This document shows, piece after piece, positions 38,474 through 46,137 of a DNA stretch of 64,000 nt. Position numbers and translations under genes: made by a program. The DNA lies in the NCBI RefSeq assembly GCF_050016015.1, contig NZ_JBNHEQ010000146.1, forward strand, positions 32,940 to 96,939, given 5' to 3'. This stretch comes from Trichodesmium sp002260545. GTDB taxonomy: Bacteria; Cyanobacteriota; Cyanobacteriia; Cyanobacteriales; Microcoleaceae. Below the pieces are notes generated by a model. That model ran no database searches, was not told the origin of the DNA, and saw only the letters and a program-made list of their open reading frames with translations. Positions within the stretch are counted from its first letter, which is position 1, and every line of letters begins with the position of its first letter.

Positions 38474-39331
38474 ATGCGTCAATCAGTGGCATTGTTAATA
38501 TTAATGTTAATGATAGTTCTTAGTATTGGTAAAAAAGCTATCACAAACATCAAAACTTCTCAGGTTTCTGAAGAAACTACTCAGATATCTCCAGAAATGT
38601 CTCAAGTATCTGAAGAAATTACTCAAATATCTCCAGAAATGTCTCAAGTATCTGAAGAAATTACTCAAATAGTTGAAGAAACTATTCAAGTATCTGAAGA
38701 AACTACTCAGGTATCTCCAAAAATTACTCAAATAGTTGAAGAAACTGCTAGTTTATGTCGTCTAGTTAATGACGAAACAGGTCTAACTGTTAACAAAAGA
38801 CCTACTCCTAATTCTCCTAAAGTTGGCACTGTAGATTTTAATCAACAGGTGAAATTAATTGAAGGTTATCGAAATATTCGCGGACCTGCTGGTCGTACCT
38901 GGATAGAAATTACTTCTCCTATTTCGGGATTTGTTTCTAGGGGTTTTCCTGGTAATGAAACTAATTTAATAGAATGTTCTGAAGTTGCCGAAAAGACTTC
39001 AGGAGAAACTCCCGCAGAATCTTCTAGTCAAAATACTCCTATTGATAATTTACCGACACAAACATCTCCAACTTCTGAGTCTATATCAGAAATAAATGAA
39101 AGTTTATGCCGTGAAATTGACAGTAAAAAAGCACCACGAGGTTTAGCAGTCCGGTCGGATGCTTCTAGACGTTCCGAGTATAGAGGAAAAGTACCTGTTG
39201 ATGGTCAGCTTATTTTAGTAGAAAATTATCGGTTAATTCCTGATAAAAATGGTGAAAAACGTAAGTGGGTGAAAATTAGTTCTCCTTTGCGGGGGTTCGT
39301 TTCTGCTGGTAATTTGGTTGAATGTGAGTAA
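38474..39331 (+). CDS. Secreted/anchored protein with coding tandem repeats and two bacterial SH3 domains
   Basis: 285 residues. An N-terminal hydrophobic segment (SVALLILMLMIVLSIG, about 4-19) is a signal or anchor. Residues about 30-92 are built from SEEITQIS/PEMSQV units; at DNA level two 42-bp repeats (38595-38678) are nearly identical. Two SH3_3-type domains follow: about 95-172 (CRLVNDETGLTVNKRPTPNS..ISGFVSRG) and about 212-285 (CREID..GLAVRSDASRRSEYRG..GFVSAGNLVEC). Such domains commonly bind cell-wall peptides, which fits an envelope role. The start region is itself part of an upstream tandem repeat. No neighbours are functionally linked. Confidence 0.75.
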   Translation: MRQSVALLILMLMIVLSIGKKAITNIKTSQVSEETTQISPEMSQVSEEITQISPEMSQVSEEITQIVEETIQVSEETTQVSPKITQIVEETASLCRLVNDETGLTVNKRPTPNSPKVGTVDFNQQVKLIEGYRNIRGPAGRTWIEITSPISGFVSRGFPGNETNLIECSEVAEKTSGETPAESSSQNTPIDNLPTQTSPTSESISEINESLCREIDSKKAPRGLAVRSDASRRSEYRGKVPVDGQLILVENYRLIPDKNGEKRKWVKISSPLRGFVSAGNLVECE

Positions 39332-39357
39332 TTGTCATCGTAAAATTTCGGTAAGTT

Positions 39358-39640
39358 AGAAACCACCGTCTTTTAAGCGGTGGATGGAAACGACTCGACG
39401 GATTAAAATCCGTCGTCAAAAAAATGTGTTATAATTAAAAAATAATTTAAAAAGTAGGCTCAATGGTCTTTTGGCCGGAGAGAGTAGTGGCAATTGGCAC
39501 CGCCAAGTGGACGGCTGCTGTATACGTACGATGGTACGGTACTGGCAATGTGGTTGTTTCGAGCAATGTGGAAATCGTGGTTTTAACCTGATTTACAGCT
39601 CCTCAGAAGATTCCACGGGACTTTAGTCCGTGGAGTGTCA
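39358..39640 (+). mobile_element. Degenerate IS200/IS605-like element (possible orphan TnpB guide RNA)
   Basis: The left part has two hairpins (CCACCG/CGGTGG at 39363-39383 and a 9-bp CGACGGATT/AATCCGTCG stem at 39396-39415), then a promoter-like TCAAAAAAATGTGTTATAAT. The right part ends in CAGCTCCTCAGAAGATTCCACGGGACT..AGTCCGTGGAGTGTCAA, a layout I associate with the 3' end and guide RNA of cyanobacterial tnpB elements. There is no complete tnpA or tnpB; only about 180 bp lies between. It therefore looks like an internal deletion derivative. The assignment rests on layout and memory, not on a search. Confidence 0.55.
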
Positions 39641-39839
39641 AAAAAGTAGGTTGGGTAGAACGAAGTGAAACCCAACTTATATTATTTATCAAAAAGAATG
39701 CTATATCTGATTGGGTGGGGGAGTGTGGGAAGTTTAGGGAGTTTAGTGTAGGGACGCCCTTATGCAACGTCGCTACAGAGCAAAATGGATATAGTATCTT
39801 GCATTAATCACAACTTAAGCCAAACTAGTATATTAATAG

Positions 39840-40829
39840 ATATATAGCGTGAAAAACTATAACGTTATAGTTTTTCACGCTATATATATAATCTGTTGCC
39901 TAAATCCAAATTAAGATTATGTGTTGGGTTTCGCTACCTCAAACCAATCTACGATCAAAGCTCCTTTCGGCTAGCTAATATGGAATTTGTCAACCCAACC
40001 CCGACAATTTTTTTCACAAATTCTCCACGAATTCCTATAATATTTTGGTGGTAGGGGCGAAGAGCGTAATTAGGAACATTCCGGAACGGAAATCGCCCCT
40101 ACAAGGTTTTGGCTATGAGGCGATCGAGACTTAGCCAAAACTACTATATCTAGAGTTAAAAAACTATAACGTTATAGTTTTTCACGCTATATATCTAGTC
40201 TGTTGCCTTAGTCCTAATTAATATTATTTGTTGGGTTTCGTTACCTCAACCCAACCGACGACTAAAGCTCCTTTCAGCGAGCTAATATGGAATTTGTCAA
40301 CCCAAACCCGAAAATTTTTTTCACAAATTCTCCAGGAATTCCTATACTATTTTAGTAGTAGGGGCGAAGAGCGAATCGCCCCTACAAGGTTTTGGTTATG
40401 AGGCAATGGAGACTTAGCCAAAACTACTATATCTAGAGTTCAAAAACTATAACGTTATAGTTTTTCACGCTATATATCTAGTCTGGTGTCTAAATGCTAA
40501 TTAAGATTATGTGTTTGGTTTCGTTACCTCAACCCAACCTACGACTAAAGCTCCTTTCGGTCAGCTAATATGGGATTTGTCAACCCAACCCCGACAATTT
40601 TTTTCACAAATTCTGTACTAATTCCTATAATATTTTGCTAGTAGGGGCGATTCACAAATCGCCTCTACAGGGTTTTGGTTGTGAGGCGATTGGAACTTAC
40701 CCAAAGCTACAATATATAGAGTTCAAAAACTATAACGTTATAGTTTTTCACGCTATATATCTAGTCTGGTGTCTAAATGCTAATTAAGATTATGTGTTGG
40801 GTTTCGTTACCTCAAACCAACCTACAAAT
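39840..40829. repeat. Tandem array of 283-bp units, each with a perfect palindrome
   Basis: Four perfect palindromes with centre AACTATAACGTTATAGTT are centred at 39863, 40170, 40453 and 40736, spaced 307, 283 and 283 bp. The first extends to 48 bp (39840-39887), the others to 24 bp. Each unit then has TTGGGTTTCG..CTCAACCCAACCTACGA and a GTAGGGGCGA..TCGCCCCTAC hairpin. The longer first spacing is explained by a 24-nt insertion near 40066-40089. No reading frame. The intervening sequences are near identical, so it is not CRISPR. Confidence 0.88.
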
Positions 40830-40848
40830 ACTATCTAAAGATCAACTA

Positions 40849-41346
40849 TTATCTCGATGGTAAATTTTGGAAAATACCTCTACCTCCTCCATTTATAGGT
40901 GTAGGTGAGATACGACCACCTCCTCCAGCACTAGGTTGAGAACCTCCTCTCATCCCTCCACCATTATCAAGTCCACGACTAGGGTCAGCAAATTCTGAGT
41001 TTGACACATTGGGGGACATAGTAAAATCTGAACCAGGTACAGTTCCTCCACCCATTGGGTCTCCTGTGCCACCTAGAGCATCATTTAAAAAAGTATTAGA
41101 AAAGCCACTGAAGGCATTATCAGCATCTAATCTTCTTTCTTCCTCAAAAAAAGGTACCTTAATTTTCCGTTCAGCAGGTTTGCTATTATCTTCTTCTTGA
41201 GCATTAGCAGTAGATATTAAGTTAAGGAAGAAGAAAGAAGGAAGAAGTAAGAAGAAAGGCAGGACTAGAATTTTTAACAGAGATAGACGGATGATTAATT
41301 TTAGTTGTTCTAAATTTTCTTTTTGTCGGTAATTTTTTTCTAGCAT
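40849..41346 (-). CDS. Small secreted Gly-rich protein, unknown function
   Basis: 165 residues with a strong signal peptide (LLKILVLPFFLLLPSFFFLN followed by TANAQEEDN, so cleavage after ANA near residue 49 is likely). The mature part is short and low in complexity: a charged stretch KIKVPFFEEERRLDADNAF, then Gly/Pro/Ser-rich sequence with DNGGGMRGGSQPSAGGGG and an ending IFQNLPSR. No domain recognised. The signal-peptide codons coincide with CTTCTTCC-type pyrimidine repeat DNA, and both flanks are tandem repeats, so the gene may be young or repeat-shaped. It points the same way as the porin gene upstream. Confidence 0.6.
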   Translation of the reverse strand: MLEKNYRQKENLEQLKLIIRLSLLKILVLPFFLLLPSFFFLNLISTANAQEEDNSKPAERKIKVPFFEEERRLDADNAFSGFSNTFLNDALGGTGDPMGGGTVPGSDFTMSPNVSNSEFADPSRGLDNGGGMRGGSQPSAGGGGRISPTPINGGGRGIFQNLPSR

Positions 41347-41370
41347 TATTAACTCCTAAAAACGGTTTTT

Positions 41371-41603
41371 AGTTGCACTTCAACGCCCCAAATATCTTTA
41401 TTCATAAATAATGGGGTTGAGAGCTATACTACGAGGATTAATTTTTTTAGTTTGTAGTTGGGCTTCAACGCCCCAAATATCTTTATTCATAAATAATGGG
41501 GTTAGAGCTATACTACGAGGATTAATTTTTTTTAGGTTTGTAGTTGCGCTTCAGCGCCAAATATCTTTATTAAAAATGGGGCTAGAGCTATACTACGAGC
41601 ATT
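41371..41603. repeat. Three tandem 85-86-bp units next to the porin stop codon
   Basis: Units starting AGTTGCACTTCAACGCCCC at 41371, 41456 and 41542 contain CCAAATATCTTTATT, ATAATGGGG and AGAGCTATACTACGAG. The third is shortened and ends 2 bp before the porin stop codon (41606-41608). Confidence 0.8.
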
Positions 41604-41605
41604 GT

Positions 41606-43411
41606 TTAAAAACGGAAAGTTGTCCGTAAAACTCCAATGACAATTGTTTCATTATCTTCATTATGTTCTGGATTTGTTAGTACAAAAAATCCAGGAGTAA
41701 TTGTGATATTATCGCTCAATTTATATCTGTAAAAAGTTTCAATGTGATAGGAGGTATCCTCATCTTCTTGAATACCATTATCTCCATCTACTAATTTTAA
41801 AGGTTTACCAAATAATACGGCAAATAAATCTCCTTCCCGACCAAAAGGGTCAGACATCCCCACAGAAAATAAATAAGTATTAGAAGTGGCATGAGCATCA
41901 GAATTAATATAATTTGTAAATACCCATCCTCCCCAAGCAGCTAGAGTTATTTTTTGCCAAACTCGCCATTGCACTGTACCACCGACGGCGTTAATATTGG
42001 CAGGTCTGCTTAAACCTCCAGAAGTATCAGCATTTAAACTACCTGTAAATGTATCAAGAAAACCATCTTCTGAATAAGCATTTATATAAGTAACACCAGT
42101 TAAGACATTATCAAACGGTACAGTTAAAAATTGGACTCCTGTAGCACTGTGACCCGCATCAGTAATACCACCTTGTCCAGTAGGGCCATTACCAGGATTT
42201 TCACTATCCCGCGTACCGTAGGCAACTTGTAAACGTACTTTGTCGGTAAGCAACCAGTCAAAACCTAAACCGGAGTCTAGTCTACCTATTTTAAATAGGG
42301 GACTGGAGTCGGTAAACCGAGAAATGGAACCACGACCCGCATCAAAATAAGGGGAGTTAGCTGTCAGGATGCTATTTAAGCTAAAGTTGACAGGTCGGAA
42401 TGTGAAAACTACGCGATCGCCAAAAGCTGGAAAACGATATTCTAACTTAAATATTTGAAAATCATCATCTGTGTCTGTTTGGTAAGAGAGGATAGCCATA
42501 TCTGTATTAAATGACTGCTGACCTGCAAAACTCAAATCTCTAAAGTTTGCCGAACCTAACTCTACTCGCAAGCGGTCTTTTCCTGTAAAAGTTGTGGCGG
42601 TTTGCAGTCGGACTAGATAATTAAAAATTGTATTTTCGTCCCCGCCTCCACGTCCACGAGCATTTTCTACATCTTCTCCACCAAAACCGTTGGCTAAACC
42701 AAATATTACTTCTCCACCAAATATAGTAGTTGTACCATTAAATCTATTGAATTCTAGTTCGGCAGTCCGAGCTTCTAGGGCATCCATTCGTCCACGGAGC
42801 GCTGCTAACTCTGGGGCAAATTCTTCGACTAAACGTTGAACTTTGGCCATATCCTCGCGAGTGGCTAAATCTGTTGTGGATATTTCAATTAGTTCTGTCA
42901 TTCTGTCTAAGCAAGCGTTTAACCCGGCCGCAAATTCGAGGCGGTTCATGGCACGGTTGCCTCTATAGGTGCCATCTGGATATCCTGCTATACAGCCGTA
43001 ACGTTCTACTAATGATTGTAATGCTTGAAATGCCCAGTCAGTAGGTTGGATATCTGATAGTTGGGATACGGAGTTTACTTGCTCTAGTACGGAGAGGTCG
43101 TCGTATTCATCTAATGCTTGTGCTAGTTCTAGAGGTTTTGCTTGAACTTTTGTAAAGACCGATTTGGGGTAAGTTAGTCCTTGTGATATTGGTGGTGATA
43201 GTAGATGGGGAAGGGATTTATTTTGTGGTTCAAATTCTGTGGAGTTGATCTGTGTTAATCCGGTTGCGGATTTTGCTAATGTTACAGGAATTGATAAAAT
43301 AAATACTGAACTTAAAGTTAATAAAAGTTTACCATTCACTTGATTAGTCCTCACATCAACAGTATATTTACTTAACTTGTGTACCTCTTGCTTATACTTA
43401 GAGGTCAACAT
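41606..43411 (-). CDS. Outer-membrane porin with SLH domain (cyanobacterial SomA/OprB-like)
   Basis: 601-residue outer-membrane beta-barrel. An N-terminal hydrophobic signal (LLLTLSSVFILSIPVTLAKSA, about 29-49) is followed by one S-layer-homology domain (IQPTDWAFQALQSLVERYGCIAGYPDGTYRGNRAMNRLEFAAGL, in pieces, about 119-165), which binds peptidoglycan or its polymers. A coiled segment (REDMAKVQRLVEEFAPELAAL) and an OprB-type barrel with alternating aromatic strands follow, ending in Phe (TFRF) as outer-membrane proteins do. In cyanobacteria these are the major general-diffusion porins, some linked to iron or anion uptake. The start at 43411 gives a long pre-signal tail; an internal start cannot be excluded. 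No Fur-type box was recognised. Confidence 0.92.
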   Translation of the reverse strand: MLTSKYKQEVHKLSKYTVDVRTNQVNGKLLLTLSSVFILSIPVTLAKSATGLTQINSTEFEPQNKSLPHLLSPPISQGLTYPKSVFTKVQAKPLELAQALDEYDDLSVLEQVNSVSQLSDIQPTDWAFQALQSLVERYGCIAGYPDGTYRGNRAMNRLEFAAGLNACLDRMTELIEISTTDLATREDMAKVQRLVEEFAPELAALRGRMDALEARTAELEFNRFNGTTTIFGGEVIFGLANGFGGEDVENARGRGGGDENTIFNYLVRLQTATTFTGKDRLRVELGSANFRDLSFAGQQSFNTDMAILSYQTDTDDDFQIFKLEYRFPAFGDRVVFTFRPVNFSLNSILTANSPYFDAGRGSISRFTDSSPLFKIGRLDSGLGFDWLLTDKVRLQVAYGTRDSENPGNGPTGQGGITDAGHSATGVQFLTVPFDNVLTGVTYINAYSEDGFLDTFTGSLNADTSGGLSRPANINAVGGTVQWRVWQKITLAAWGGWVFTNYINSDAHATSNTYLFSVGMSDPFGREGDLFAVLFGKPLKLVDGDNGIQEDEDTSYHIETFYRYKLSDNITITPGFFVLTNPEHNEDNETIVIGVLRTTFRF

Positions 43412-43948
43412 ATAATAAGGTAAGATGGTAGTATAAGCAATTTCAATTAGTTAGTTCTACGGAAAAAGTTTGGGAAATCTGTGTATTTGCCAAAATACTT
43501 AAAGGAGACCTAATAGCAAAGATGAGTTGGTTCACAATTAATTAGATTTAGATGAGGATTAGAGACTGTTTATCAACAAAACTTTAAGCCCTTGCTGTAG
43601 TGGCGTGACACACCTAAAATGTTGCAATAGTAGGGGTGGGTTTTCCCGTTAAATTAATGAGTTTTCACCTAAAATTAGATAAACCCGCCCCCAATTATGT
43701 AACGCATCATTTTAGCTTTGTCGGTCTAGTAGGGTAGGTTAGGCGGGGATATAACTGTAATTTTTCGTGGTTTAAGATACGCCGTAACCCAGCAAATAGC
43801 AAAATTTTTCCCTTAAGATTTACTTGATAAATACTTTCTTAGTATTGAGTGTTAATTCATTTATATTCAGTATTAAGTATAAATAAGTATAAAGTTATGA
43901 GGTAATTATTAATTGTTAATTGTTAATTATTGAAGGAGGTATTAATTT
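43412..43948. other. Intergenic region between porin and TPR genes
   Basis: Divergent promoters must lie here. TAATTGTTAATTGTTAATTA heptamer-like repeats sit at 43905-43930, just before the TPR gene. I see no small gene or recognisable regulatory RNA. Confidence 0.4.
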
Positions 43949-44503
43949 ATGGGTTATTGGGTTAAATGTCTAGGGGTTATTACTACTGCTTTAGTTTTGA
44001 GTTTCCCCACTATTGAAGAATTAGCTCAAGGAGGAAAATTAAAAAATTCTCCTGCATTTGCACAGGATATTTCTTATAGTCAATCTAACAGTCAATCTAA
44101 AATAGATAGGTTATTGAAAGAGGGAGCAGCATATTATCAAGACTGGGAATTTGAAAAAGCATTAGAAAAGTTTCAGCAAGTATTAAAAATGCGGCGAGAA
44201 ATGGGAGACTTAGACGCAGAAGCTCGCGCTCTTTTCTATGTAGGGGTAATTTACAATAAGCTAGGTGAAGGAGAGAAAGTTTTGGATTCCTATTGGGAAG
44301 TTATGGGAGCAGCTGAGGAAGCAAGTAGTCAAGAAGAATTTGAAAAGATTACTAAATACTTATGTAGGAGTAGCGGAGGACAAAAATTCTTAACGAGTGA
44401 AGAGAAAGTTAATACTATTAAATATTGCGAGGGAATAATAACAATTGAAGAAGATTCTGGTAGTGTAACTCTTTTATTTGATGAAGATGAAAAAGAAGAA
44501 TAA
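43949..44503 (+). CDS. Secreted TPR-repeat protein
   Basis: 184 residues with a signal peptide (WVKCLGVITTALVLSFPTI) ending near SPAFAQDI, so export is likely. Residues about 52-125 form two tetratricopeptide helices pairs (LLKEGAAYYQDWEFEKALEKFQQVLKMRREMGDLDAEARALFYVGVIYNKLGE, in parts), followed by an acidic tail (TLLFDEDEKEE). A strong Shine-Dalgarno, GAAGGAGGT, lies just before the ATG. TPR proteins act as protein-binding scaffolds. The TPR-CHAT gene downstream has the same direction but is 1.6 kb away. Confidence 0.8.
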   Translation: MGYWVKCLGVITTALVLSFPTIEELAQGGKLKNSPAFAQDISYSQSNSQSKIDRLLKEGAAYYQDWEFEKALEKFQQVLKMRREMGDLDAEARALFYVGVIYNKLGEGEKVLDSYWEVMGAAEEASSQEEFEKITKYLCRSSGGQKFLTSEEKVNTIKYCEGIITIEEDSGSVTLLFDEDEKEE

Positions 44504-45242
44504 TTTTCTATCAGAAAAAATAGTTTTAATTGTAAGTTTAGTTGAGGAAACTTTAGCACAGCGACTTTGTTGAGTTTCACTATCGTTATATAAAAAAAAG
44601 AGGTTCAAAGCCTTCCCTTTTAAGGGGATGAAAGATAAAAGTTAATTATTTCAAGCCTCTAGGTTTCCGTTTGTCATGCTGCACAAAAAGCCAGAGGTTA
44701 CTGTTTCGCTGCGCGACATGAAAAGCGTTTGCGTAGCATTCCGTTTGCGTAGCATTCCGCAGGAAAGGAAAGCTCCTCCGTAGGAGGCTAACTGAGAACT
44801 AATAACTGTTTCGCTGCGCGACATGTTTGCGGAGCATTCCCTATACGAAAAAACGCAGTTACGACCATAGGAGGCTAACTGAGAACTGAAATTACCCAAC
44901 CTAAATTAGTGCTGTTTATCTGAATAATTAACCCAAATTTACGCCAAGACTTTGTTGAGTTTAACTATCGTTCTACCCAAAATAAAGATGTTCAAAGCCT
45001 CCCCTTTCTAATGGGGATGAAAAAATAAAAGTTGATTATTTCAAGCCTCTAGGTTTCCGTTTGTCATGCTGCGCAAATAGCCAGAGGTTACTGAGAACTG
45101 AGAGCTGAAATTACCTAACCTAAATTAATGCTAAAATAATTTTTTTTTCTTTTTTATCGATAAATAAAAAAACTTTATAGGTTGATTTTTCGGTAAGCTT
45201 TAGCATATAGTATTTTCAAATGAGATGTAAATCTAGATTCAG
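44504..45242. repeat. Repeat-filled region after the TPR gene
   Basis: A block GTTCAAAGCCT..GGGGATGAAA..TCAAGCCTCTAGGTTTCCGTTTGTCATGCTGC occurs at about 44603-44700 and again at 44989-45085. Between them lie GCGGAGCATTCC/GGAATGCTACGC palindromes and the CTGCGCGACATG motif. No gene supported. Confidence 0.65.
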
Positions 45243-45509
45243 TCTTTTCCTAGTCAAAAAATCCTGTCTTGAGTATCCATTAAACCTTGTCTAAAGCTAC
45301 TATTCTATTTAATGCTGTTTTCCCTTCTTTACCCAATAATTAATAATTAAATAATTAAATAATTCAGGTTGAAAGCCTCCCCAATAAAGAGGAATAAAGT
45401 AGTCCTTTGCGGAGCATTCCGTAGGATGGGATGAATGGGTTACCTAAGTATATCCAATCTCCTCTCAAGAAATAAATTTTTTCCTTTTAGTCAATCCTCT
45501 TCCTTTTAG
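45243..45509. repeat. 267-bp direct repeat, copy 1
   Basis: Starts TCTTTTCCTAGTCAAAAAAT and ends TCCTCTTCCTTTTAG. Nearly identical to 45587-45853, with a few substitutions. Confidence 0.9.
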
Positions 45510-45586
45510 CCAGAGGTAATTATCAATTATCAATTATCCATTATCCATTAATAAATATTCCCTATTCCCTGTTCCTTAAAATTGAA

Positions 45587-45853
45587 TCTTTTCCTAGTCA
45601 AAAAAATCTGTCTTGAGTATCCATTAAACCTTGTCTAAAGCTACTATTCTATTTAATGCTGTTTTCCCTTCTTTACCCAATAATTAATAATTAAATAATT
45701 AAATAATTCAGGTTGAAAGCCTCCCCAATAAAGAGGAATAAAGTAGTCCTTTGCGGAGCATTCCGTAGGATGGGATGAATGGGTTACCTAAGTATATCCA
45801 ATTTCCTCTCAAGAAATAAATTTTTTCCTTTTAGTCAGTCCTCTTCCTTTTAG
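45587..45853. repeat. 267-bp direct repeat, copy 2
   Basis: Same length as copy 1 and offset by 344 bp. The 77 bp between copies contain TTATCAATTATCCATTATCC heptamers and CCCTATTCCCTGTTCC. The region 45854-46137 continues with short repeats up to the TPR-CHAT start codon. Confidence 0.9.
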
Positions 45854-46137
45854 GGCTATGCTTTATAAATATCTTTCTTAACATAAAGTTTGACAAAAGA
45901 TATAAGTCATGTGTAAGTCTAGGAATGGCTTTTTCAGGAGAAAATTGTATTGAATTAGACACTTTATTGAGGACTGTAGACAAAATTCTTACTCCCTCCT
46001 CTTCCCCCTCTCCCCACCCTCCCCACCCTCCTACAAGGGTTTCAAGAGTTCCTGATAAGGGATAGCTTTTAGGGAGAAGTAATTATCAATTATCCATTAT
46101 CAATTAATAAATATTCCCTATTCCCTATTCCTTAAAA

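Noticed and set aside
39840..40829. CRISPR array
   Set aside because: The repeats are 283 bp apart and the intervening sequences are nearly identical, which is tandem duplication rather than repeat-spacer structure. No cas genes are present.
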